DNA of 64,000 bases from NCBI RefSeq assembly GCF_014189535.1, contig NZ_CP050307.1:2294001-2358000 (forward strand), given 5' to 3'. The translations under genes were made by a program, and so were the position numbers. Shown here piece after piece: positions 27,291 through 39,200 of the stretch (position 1 is the stretch's first letter; each line of letters starts with the position of its first letter). Source of the stretch: Rhizobium lusitanum. Lineage in GTDB: Bacteria > Pseudomonadota > Alphaproteobacteria > Rhizobiales > Rhizobiaceae. Under the pieces are notes generated by a model. That model searched no databases, was not told where the DNA came from, and was given only the letters and a program-made list of their open reading frames with translations.

Positions 27291-30200
27291 ATCGATGGCG
27301 AAACCATCCGAGCCGGAAGCGCCCGAGGGTGCCAAAATCCCCGCTTCGCCTGCGTCTCAAGATGTGACGGATATCGCGATCATCGGCATGTCCGGACGCT
27401 ATCCCGGCGCGAAGAACCTGCGGGAATTCTGGTCCAATCTGAAGGCGGGCAAGCACACGGTCTCCACGATTCCCGAAACACGCTGGGACTGGCAGGTGCT
27501 CGAGGGGCTACGGTCCGTTTCCGGCAGGAGCATGTCGAAGTGGGGAGGGTTCGTCGACGACGTCGACTGCTTTGACGCGCCCTTTTTCAGAATATCGCCT
27601 GGTGAAGCCGAAACCATGGACCCTCAGGAGCGTCTTTTTCTCGAAGCAAGCTGGGAGGCGCTGGAAGATGCGGGTTATACGCCCGACAATATCGTCGCGC
27701 CGGTCGGGCCGAACAAGCGCAAGGCCGTGGGCGTTTTCGTCGGCGTCATGCACAATGACTATAGCTTTATCGCGGCTGAAGCCAACAAGCAGGGTTACCC
27801 GCTACCCATATCTCTCAGTCTGGCGCCGATCGCCAATCGCGTCTCCTATTTCTGCGATTTTCATGGCCCTTCGATGGCAATCGATACGGTGTGCTCCGCC
27901 TCGCTGACGGCGCTGCACCTGGCGATTGACAGTTTACGGAAAGGCGAGAGCGAAGTTGCTCTGGCGGGTGGGGTCAATCTCTCCCTGCATCCCAACAAAT
28001 ATCTGAGCTACGGCCTGGAAGACATGCATGCCTCCGATGGCGCATGCCGGTCTTTCGGTGAAGGCGGGGATGGTTACGTCTCCGCCGAAGGCGTCGGAGC
28101 CGTGTTGCTGAAACCCTTGCGTCGCGCGAAAGCCGACGGGGATCATATCTATGCGGTGGTCAAAGGCAGCGCGGTGAACCACACCGGAAAAGCCAACGGC
28201 TTGCATGTCCCGAGCCCCGTCGCGCAGGCCGACGTCGTGACGCAATGCCTGGAGCGGAGCGGCATAGACCCGCGAACCATCAGTTATCTGGAAGCGCATG
28301 GCACCGGAACGGCACTTGGCGATCCGATCGAGATTCAGGGGCTGATAAAGGCCTTCAGCCGCCACACCAGCGACAAGCAATTCTGCGCGATCGGCTCAGT
28401 CAAATCGAATATCGGGCATGCGGAATCGGCGGCTGGCATCAGCGGGCTTAGCAAAATCGTCCTGCAGCTTCATCACAAGACGCTCGTTCCCTCTCTTCAT
28501 GCCGATCCGGTCAACTCCTATATCGATCTGGAAAACTCGCCCTTTTATCTTCAGCGGGAAGCCCGGCCGTGGGAGCAGCCTTCGCTGTCCGGCGGCGGGT
28601 ACGAGCGGCGTCACCCGCGCCGCGCCGGTCTGAGCGCCTTCGGAGCAACAGGCTCGAACGCGCATGTGATTGTCGAGGAATATCGCGCCGGGCCGGAGGC
28701 GAATTCTCAATTGAGCCATGTCGGCGGCCCGGTGGTGATCGTGCTGTCCGCCAGGAATCCGGACCGTCTGCGGGCATATGCGGAAAGCCTGCTTGTCCAT
28801 CTCGAAACGGACCCGTGTTATCAAACACAGGATGACGAGCATCAATCACTCGCCAGCCTGGCCTACACACTACAGGTCGGTCGCCGGGCGCTGCCTGAGC
28901 GTCTCGGCTTCGTTGCCGACTCCCTGCAAGGCCTGAAACGCACGCTCGGCGCGTTTCTAGCGAGCCCGGATGTGTTGGCCGATGTCTATCGCGGGCAAGC
29001 CAAAACGGGTCAATCTGCATCGTCGCCATCGGGTAAAGCGGTTGTGGACAATATTGCGCGCTGGACCCGAGATCGCCGTTATCTGGAGGTTCTGGATGCC
29101 TGGGTGAAAGGCTTTCCGGTCGAGTGGGAAGCTGTCTGGGGGCATGTGAAACCGCGACGCGTCAGCCTGCCCACCTATCCCTTCGCCAGGGAAAGATACT
29201 GGATCAATGGCCCGCTCGGCAGCTTCGATGCTCCGAAGGTCGAGAACCAGGCGGACCGGGAGTATCGGCAAAAGACGACACAGCCGGCCCGTATCACGGT
29301 CACCGAGAACAAGCAGGTGTCATCGTCTGCGATCCGGCTCCCCGACCCCGATGGGGCGGGTTTGAGCGGCAGGGAAAAAGTCGAGCTGTTTTTGCAGCAG
29401 GTCATCGCCGAACAGCTGAACATCGATATCTATCAGGTCGAACTTGAGGAGCGCTTTTTCGACCAGGGCCTGAGCTCGGCAGGTGTGGTTGCGCTGATCA
29501 ACGCGTTGGCAAAAGGCGCGAAGATACAGCTTTCCCCGGCCTTGCTGTTTGAACATGCCACGATCGCGACGCTCTCGGATTATTTGGCAGCCCACCATGC
29601 CGACAAATGCGATCGGATCACGCTTGGCGAACGCCAGCTGACGAGGGCATCGGACGGAGCCTTGCCGACATCATCGCGACCGGAAAGCGCCGGGTCGCAA
29701 GATACAGGCAGGCCGCAAGGCAATCTGCTGTCCGAAGGGCAAAAGGGATTGTGGGTGTTACAAAAGCGTTTTGCGAAGATGAACGCTTACAATGTGCCCG
29801 TCTGCTTTCGCGTCCGGCATCTCGATATCAAGCTTTTTCAGAAGGCCTGCCGGCTTCTCGTCAGACGGCATCCCATCCTGAGCGCGGTGTTTCAGGCCTC
29901 CGGCGGCATTCTCAGCTATGCCGAGCAGCCGGAACGCGAGCTTGTTTTTCATCAGGCGGATCTGCATGGATATCAAGCGGAGCAGATCCACAAAGTGCTC
30001 TCCGAAGCGGCGAAGCAAGCCTTCGATCTTGAACAGGGACCACTATTCAAAACGTTCCTCTTTTCGCTGTCCGATGAAGACACCATCGTTCTCATCAATG
30101 TTCATCACATTGTTTTTGATGGTCATTCAATCCTGCTGATGATGGATACCCTGTTCAATGCCTATCAGGCTTTGTCCGCGGGCCGTGAACCGGAAGAGCT

Positions 30201-33200
30201 TCCGCTATCCGCCGCCCATGACGATTTCGTTCGCGGGCAGGGCGCCCTTCTGAAGAGCGACGAAGGCCAGGCGCGTCTGTCCTACTGGAAGGAGCAGTTG
30301 GCCGAGCCTTTGCCGATCTTGAACCTGTCCGCCACGCCGCCGCGAAATTCGCAAGCCAATCCCTTTGCCGGTGCCAGCCATGCCTGCGTTTTGTCTCGCG
30401 AGTTGAGTGCGCAAATCAAACACTTTTCCGAAACCCATCGGGTCTATGAATCGACCGTCCTGCTGGGCTTGTTCAAACTGCTGCTGAGCCGCTACTCCAG
30501 TCAGGAGGATCTCATCGTCGGAATGCCCGTCAATGAGAGGAACCAGGGCCGTTACCAGGATGTCATCGGCTTCCTCGTCAATATGGTTCCGGTGCGCAGC
30601 CAAGTCAGGGCCGGCGAGACGTTCGAAAAGTTCCTGAATGCACTTCAGGCAACCATGCTCGATGGAATGATCCATCAATATCCTTTCCCATCCCTGGTTC
30701 AGGCCCTGGGGGCGGGCGCTTCGGCTGAGACCGCGCCCATCTTTCAAACGGCGTTCATCTACCAGGACATTCTGAAGGACATGGCCCACTGGGATCATCT
30801 CTTCCAATGGGTCGACGGGATCAGGCAGGAAGGCGAGTACGAGCTGGTTCTGGAAGTCCTCGAGGAAAAAGAACGATTTGCCCTGCACTGGAAGTATCAG
30901 TCCGAGCGCTATGAGGCAGATGCCATCGAGCGCATGGCTGATCACTATGTTCATCTGGCACAAGCGGCAATGGCCGAGCCGGCCCTGTCTTTGGATGAAT
31001 ATTCATTACTGTCGGAGGCAGAGGAACAAGTCCTGCTTCGTGACTGGAACGATACGGCCATTGACTATCCCGTCACAAAAACCGTGGACGAGCTGTTCGA
31101 AGCGCAGGTGAAAGAAGCGCCGTTGGCGACTGCGCTGGTTCACGATCATCGCTCCTGCTCTTATGAAGAGCTGTCCCGCCGGGTCTCGGAAATTGCTAGA
31201 TACCTGCAGGCGCAGGCGACCTACTCCAACGGGCGTGTCGCCATTTGCGCCGAGCGTTCGATCGATATGGTGGCCGGATTGCTGGGGATTCTCCGGGCGG
31301 GCATGACCTATATTCCGCTCGATCCGGCGTTTCCGGAAGAGCGCTTGAGATACATTCTGCAAGACAGCCAGGCCGATATCATCCTGACACAAACAGCCTT
31401 GCAGCCCAAGGTGTCGCAATTGCTGAGCTCCGCGAAGCCGGAGGAGACTCCGTCGACAGCCAAGGTGATCGTGCTGGATGAGCCATGGCCGGCGCAGCAG
31501 CCGGTTGCCACGAACCGAGCGGAAGAGCCTGCCGCTCGACCATTGGCCTATATCATGTACACCTCCGGCAGCACCGGCCGGCCAAAAGGGGTCATGATTT
31601 CCCATCAGGCCCTCACCAATTTTTTGCTGTCCGTCGCCAAGGCACCCGGCATGACCAGGGGCGACAGTCTGCTTGCTGTCACCACCTACAGTTTTGATAT
31701 TGCCGGTCTGGAGCTGTTCCTACCGCTGATCGTTGGCGGTCAGTGCCACATCGCGGATACCGCTGCCGTTCAGCATGTGGAGCAGCTGAAACTACTGCTG
31801 CGGCAAAAGAAACCGACGATCATGCAGGCCACGCCGTCCACATGGAACATGCTGTTTCATGCTGGATGGCGCAACGAAGAGAAGATCAAGATTCTTTGCG
31901 GCGGCGAAGCCATGCCGACGTCGTTGCGGCAGCGCTTCCATGAAACGGACAGCGATGTCTGGAACCTGTTCGGCCCGACGGAAACTACGATCTGGTCGAC
32001 CATCAAACATCTGAAAAAGGACGGGCCCGTCAGCATCGGCAAGCCGATAGCCAATACGCAGGTCTATGTGCTCGACAGGCACAACCGCCTGAATCCGGTC
32101 GGCGTGCCCGGAGAGCTCTGTATTGCTGGAGACGGGCTGGCGGAGGGCTATTTGAACCGGCCGGAGCTTACCGCCGAAAAATTTATCGACAATCCGTTCA
32201 CGCCGGGCACCAAGCTTTACCGTACCGGCGATCTTGCCCGCTGGATGGCCAATGGAGAGCTTGAATATCTGGGGCGCATCGATTTCCAGGTGAAGCTCAA
32301 CGGCTTCCGGATCGAACTGGACGAAATAGAAAGTCATCTGAGCAAGCATCCGGCCATACAGGAAAGCGTTGTCATTCTTCAGGATCGCGGGGACGTGAAG
32401 CGCCTGATCGCCTTTTACGTTCCCGCCCGGCAGGCCGGGCAGGTCCCCAACTTCAAGGCGTTTCTGATGGATAGCCTCCCCGGCTATATGATACCGGCCT
32501 TCTTCGTTCCCCTCGACAAGATGCCCATGACGCTAAACGGTAAGGTCGATCGGCGGGCACTGATGGATCGGGATGTCCAACTGCACAAAGACGTCCAGCC
32601 TGTGCGGTCACGCTCGGAACTGGAGCGGACGTTGTTGGAGGTCTGGCGCTCGGTTCTCGGCCTTGAGGGAATTGAGGTCGGGGATGCCTTTATCGAGCTC
32701 GGCGGAAATTCCGTTTCGGCGACCATCCTTGCCGAGCGGATTGCGACGAAATTCGAGCGCCCGTTTACCGTTACGGATCTGTTCAAATATCCCAGCATCG
32801 AGAAGATCAGTCAGTACTTCAATACCTTCACTGAACTGAATAGCCCTGCGCGGGACAAGGCGCCGGATGAGATCGCTCCCATCGTCTCCGCCGAGCGGCA
32901 AGGCAACGAGCGCGATATCCCGGAATACTATCAGACGAGCCTCGCCATTGTCGGCATCTCGTGTCATTTCCCCGGCGCGCAGGACCACCGGCAGTTCTGG
33001 AAGAATCTGGTCCAGGGCAAGGAGAGCGTCACATTCCTTAGCCCGGACGAAGCCGCGCAATCCGTCCCCGACGCCGATATTCTGGACAATCCGGCTTATG
33101 TTCCGGTCGCTCTCAATCTGGAAGGGAAGGACTATTTCGATCCGGACTTTTTCCGGATTTCCCACGGGAATGCGGCTCTGATGGATCCGCAATTTCGTCA

Positions 33201-36200
33201 GTTGCTGCTCCACTCCTGGAAGGCGATCGAGGATGCCGGCTACACGCCGGGAGATATTGCAAGAACCGGCGTGTTCATGTCGGCCAACAACAATCTCTAT
33301 CACTCACTCGCGCAAACGGGTCTTGAGCACCCCGCGGTCATGGAAAATGCCGAGGACTACGTATCCTGGATTTTTGCCCAGGGCGGCAGCATTCCGACGA
33401 TGATTTCCTATCAGCTCGGGCTGAAGGGGCCGAGCATGTTCGTGCACACCAATTGCTCTTCCTCGCTGACCGGTCTCCACTTAGCCAATCAGGCGCTTCA
33501 GGTTGGTGACGTCGATTATGCGCTTGTCGGCGGCGCGACATTGTTCGACGCTTTCCAGGCAGGCTACATCCATCAGCCAGGTCTCAATTTCTCAAGTGAT
33601 GGCCATTGCAAGACCTTCGATGCCAAGGCCGATGGCATGATCGCCGGCGAAGGGACAGGCGTGATCATGGTCAAGCGCGCCGTCGACGCCATCAAGGACA
33701 ACGACAACATCTACTGCCTGCTTCGCGGCATCGCCATCAACAATGACGGCGACGACAAGGCCGGCTTTTATGCTCCGAGCGTCACTGGTCAGGCATCCGT
33801 CATCCAGCATGTTCTGGAAAAAACCGGGATCAATCCCGAATCCATTCGCTATGTGGAGGCGCATGGGACCGGAACGGCGCTGGGCGATCCGATTGAGGTG
33901 GCCGCTCTCAAGGAAACGTTTGCGCGCTATACCGACAAGCGGCAGTTCTGCGGCCTCGGCTCGGTCAAACCCAACATCGGTCATTTGGATACTGTCGCCG
34001 GTCTGGCCGGCTGCATGAAGCTGGCATTGAGCCTGCACCACAAAAAGTTTCCGGCCCAGATCAATTACAGCCGTCCGAACCCGCAAATCGACTTCGAGCG
34101 CTCCCCATTCTATGTCCAGGAACAGGAAGCTGTATGGGATGACGGAGATGTTCCGGCACGGGCGGCGCTGAGCTCTTTCGGCATAGGCGGCTCGAATGCT
34201 CATGCCATCTTTGAGGAATACCGGGGCAAAACCGATCCAGCCTCCGCATACCCGGCTCCGGCCCAGACGGTCATTCCCCTATCCGCGAAAAACAAGGACA
34301 GGCTCCGTGCCTATGCCGAGACGCTGCTCGCCTTCCTCCAGGATGACGGGCATGAAAGGCCCGATTTGGCCAATCTGGCATATACATTACAGGTGGGTCG
34401 GAAGGGGATGGAAAGCCGGTTGGCTTTTGTCGTGTCCAGTGTCGAAGAACTGATCGACGGCCTGTCGCGCTTCGTTCGTGGTGATCAAAACAGTCAAGGC
34501 ATTTTTCAGGGAGATATGAGCCACAGGAACGGCGTGCTCGATCTGATCGAGAGAGACGAAGACGCCGACGAATTGATCAGAATGTGGTTCGAGAAGGGCA
34601 AGCTGCATCAACTGGCGAAAATCTGGGCCACGGGGATCGCGATAGAGTGGCGATTGCTCCATCAGGGGCGTCATCCACGCCGCGTATCGCTCCCCACCTA
34701 TCCCTTCGCGCAGCAGCGCTATCATCGCAGACAACAGGTTCAAAAGCGCGTCGATCCGACCCGTGAACACGCCCTGCATCCATTGATACATCGGAACGTT
34801 TCCGACTTTTATCGCCAGCAATTCACCTCCGTGTTTCACGGCACGGAATTCTTCCTGGCTGAACATGTGCTGAAAGGAAGAAAAATTCTTCCCGGGGTGG
34901 CTTATTTGGAAATGACGCTGTTTGCAGCGCAAGCGTCCAGCAAACGCAGGATCACATCGCTGAACGACATCGTGTGGATGCAGCCGATCATCGTTGGTAA
35001 CGATGAATGCCTTCTCTCCGTGAGCCTTGCCCCGGAGGCAGAGCATATCCGCTACGAAGTCTTCAGCGAAGGGAGCGATCCATCCGCGCCTGTGATCCAT
35101 AGCCAGGGCTTCCTGACACACGAGGATGTACCGGACCACGCTACAAAGACCATGGATATCCAGGCGATCAAGTCTGCCTGCGATTCCAGCCTTTCGCGAA
35201 CCCAATTCTATTCCGTCCTCGACGGCCTGGGGGCTGATTACGGCAATAGTTTCCAGGTGATCGAGACAGTCTGGAAAGACCGGAACCAGGCATTGGCGAA
35301 GCTGCGGCTGCCGGAACACAGGCTCCCGGACGCCGACGCATATCATCTTCATCCCAGCATCATGGACGCCGCTTTTCAGATAACCGATAGCCTGATCCTG
35401 CAGCCCGGCGAGACCGGGGGCTATCTTCCCTTCTTCGTCAAACGCATCGATGTCTATCAAAAGACTCCGGTCAATGGATATGCACATGTCCGTTTCAGCG
35501 CGGGAGGGAAACCGGAAGGCGCTGTCGTCAAATACGATATCGACATCGTCAACGGCGCCGGCGAGATCTGCGTTTCAATTCAAGAGTTCTGCGCCAGAAA
35601 GCTCGTCAACGCCGATTTCAGCGTCGGCCGGCCGGCCGGGCAGAAGCAGCAGGAGATGCTCTATCTCTCCACCGCCTGGATCGACCAGCCGATCGACACG
35701 GTTGCCGATCGGAAGCATGTTGCACTCAAACCATCCGATGAAACACAGATCGTCATTCTGGCCGGTGTCGATCGAGGTGTGATCAACGCCGCTGATATCT
35801 CGCCTCAATGCCAGGTTCTGTATTTCCCCCGGACAGCGGAGGAACATGAGCAGGATGCTTCCGTTCTCGGGCAGAGCGTCCTGGAAAATTTCCAGCTTTG
35901 TTTCGATCTGATCCAGCAAAATTCAGGGAGCAGGCTCACCCTGCTGGTGTTGGCGCCGGGCGGCGATGAAGCTCACTTCCATTCCGCCTTGAACGGCTTG
36001 TTCGCCACCGCGCGGCAGGAGAGCCGGAAGTTCCGGGGCAAGCTCGTTTCTATCGAGCAAATGGAAAGACAATCGTCCGAGGCGATCACTGCGCTGGTGA
36101 AGCGCGAAATCGGCGATGATTTCACCCATGCCCATGTGCACTATACCGCCGATCTTCGGCGTCGGGTGGAGCGTCTCGTCGAATTCTCGCCTGAGGCAAG

Positions 36201-39200
36201 CGATCCCGCCGGTTTGATCAAACAGGATGGCGTCTACTGGATCACCGGCGGCTCGGGGAAGCTGGCGATGATTTTCGCAAAGGACCTGCTGCGAAGAAAG
36301 CGGGTGAAGATCGTCCTGACCGGGCGTACGGCGATCGGCGTGGCACAGCAGCAGGCATTGGACGAGCTTTGCGGAGACGGTGCTGTGGTCGTCTACTGGC
36401 AGGCGGATGTCAGTTCTCCTGCCGGCGCAAGGCAGGTGTTCGATCGGATCAAACAGCAGTTCGGTGCGCTCAATGGCATCCTGCATTGTGCCGGCCTGCT
36501 TCGCGATGCCTTGATCGTGAATAAGACAGCCGATGACATTCGAGCGGTCTTTGCTCCGAAAGTGAACGGAGTGCTGGCTCTCGACCATATTACCAAGGAC
36601 GAGCCTCTCGATTTCATGGCGCTGTTTTCCTCGGTATCCGGCGTCTTCGGCAATATCGGACAGGCGGATTATGCCGCTGCCAATACCTTCCTCGACGCTT
36701 TTGCTCGCCATCGGAACAGCTTGCGCAAGCAAGGCAAGCGCCAAGGCAAAACGGTCTCAATCGACTGGCCCTTGTGGAAGGAAGGCGGCATGCGGACCGA
36801 TGAGGAATACCAGAAAGCGATATCGGACAGCACTGGCGTCAGCCCCTTGCAGACGGTGTCGGGAGTTCACGCATTCTATCAGGCCCTGAATGCCGAAGAG
36901 ACGCAGATCATCGTATTGGAAGGTGACAAGGCAAAAATGAAAGGCAGCTATCTGAGGGAGGAAGCGGAGCCGGCCTTGCAAGCCTCTCGCCCGGACAGCC
37001 ATCGGGGTCCGGCCTCGGAACCTCTCAATTCACAGAGCCTGCGTAAGCGGGTGCTGGCACAGCTGAAGGCAATTGCTGCGGAACAGGTCCAGATGCAGCC
37101 TTCCGAGATTGATGAGGGCAAACCGTTCGGCGCCTATGGGTTCGATTCGATTTCCTTCACCACATTCAGTAACAAGCTCAATGGCTTGTATAAATTGAAA
37201 GCGGGGAGCGCCGATGCGATCACTCCGACCGTGTTCTTCGAATACAACAGCATCGACAGTCTGACGGCGCACCTGCTTGAAGAGTACCCGAGCCTGTTTC
37301 AGAGCTCTGCCGATGAAGTGGACAGGGGCGACAGCGAGCAGACCATCGCCCAGCCTGACCGAAAGGAAGCTGTCACCGGCGGAGATCAGATCGCTCCGGT
37401 GACGCCACCGCTGCGGCTGTCCGCGCCTTATCGCACCCGCTTTTCGGACGATAACGTCGGATATGCGCAGAAGCACGAGGACGCCGTCAGGGAGATCGCC
37501 ATTATTGGCATGAGCGGAAAATTCCCGATGGCGGAGGATCTCGACGAGTTCTGGCAAAATTTGGCGGAGGGCCGCGATTGTATCGGCGAAATTCCGGCCG
37601 AGCGCTGGAGCTGGAGCGATTTTTACGGCAACCCGACTACCGAGAAAAACAAGACCGACAGAAAGTGGGGCGGTTTCATTGCCGGCAGCGGCGACTTCGA
37701 CCCTTTGTTCTTTGGGATATCGCCTAGGGATGCGGAGCTGATGGACCCCTGCCACCGCCTGCTCATGACCTATGTGTGGACGGCGATCGAAGATGCAGGA
37801 TACGCGCCCGCAAGTCTTTCCGGAAGCAAGACGGCCGTATTCGTCGGCGTCGGGAATAGTGGCTATGCGGACTTACTGGCAAGCTCCGGCGCTGAGATCG
37901 GTGGGCAAACAGTTATCGGCACCGTGTCTTCGATCGCGCCGGGCCGCATCAGCTATCTTCTGAACCTCCATGGTCCGAGCGAGCCTGTCGATACCGCCTG
38001 CTCTTCGTCCCTGGTTGCTATCCACCGGGGCGTGAGCTCCATCAGGAGCGGCGAGGCCGATATCGCGATCGTCGGGGGCGTTCAGGGCATGTTCTCGCCC
38101 CAGGTCCATATCAGCTTCAGCAAGGCGGGAATGTTGGCCAAGGATGGCCGCTGCAAGACCTTCTCCAGTCAAGCGGATGGCTATGTCCGGGGAGAAGGCG
38201 TCGGCATCCTGATACTCAAACAATTGTCGCGAGCCGAAGCAGACAAGGATCACATCTACGGTGTGATCAAGTCGACCGCGGTCAATCATGGCGGGCGGGG
38301 TAATACGCTCACGTCGCCGAACCCGAAGGCGCAGAAGGATCTGCTGGTTGCGGCGTTGACGCAGGCGGATGTCGATCCGCGAACCATCGGCTATATAGAG
38401 GCACATGGCACGGGCACGCCGCTTGGCGACCCGATCGAAGTCAGCAGCATGCAGGAAGCGTTCAAGGAATTGAACGCATATGCGGGCGCTTCCAATGGCG
38501 GTGCAGCACGGTGCGGTATCGGATCGGTCAAGACCAACATCGGCCATCTGGAGCTTGCCGCGGGTGTCGCGAGCGTTGCCAAGGTGCTGTTGCAGATGAA
38601 GCACAGAACCCTGGTGCCGAGCCTGCATTGCGATGAGGTGAATCCACTCATCAACCTGCAGGGCAGCCCATTCCACATCGTCAGGGAAACCCGGAAATGG
38701 GAGCGCTTCATCGATGCCGAAGGCAACGAGATACCGTTGCGCGCCGGTGTCAGCTCGTTCGGTTTCGGCGGGGTGAACGCCCATGTGGTGCTCGAGGAAT
38801 ATATCCCTGCGCAGGAGCCGGCAGCCGCAACCCCAGGCAACGAGCCGCCCGTCATGATCGTCCTGTCGGCCAAATATCAGGACCAGCTGAAAGCCTATGC
38901 GGAGAAGCTGTTGCAGTCGATCACCCGCAAGTCGGCCGGGAACGTGTTCGCGCATGCCGATCTGGTCAAGCTCGCCTGCACGCTGCAGGCAGGAAGAGAT
39001 CAGATGAAGCACCGGCTGGGATTTGTCGCGCGCTCGGTCGATGACATGAAGACTAAGCTCGGCTTGCTGCTGACTGAGTGGCAGAATGCGGACGGTATCC
39101 ATTGGGGCTCGGGCTCGAAGCCTCTTGATGATACCGGCGACAATTCGGAACGCTTGCTGGCACGTTTATATGCGGACTCCGACTACGAGACGATCCTGGC

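Noticed and set aside
37873..39102. 409-codon minus-strand frame inside gene B (and many similar ones in the synthase)
   Set aside because: Antisense shadow of KS9 coding; high-GC codon bias opens these frames and no protein pattern is seen.
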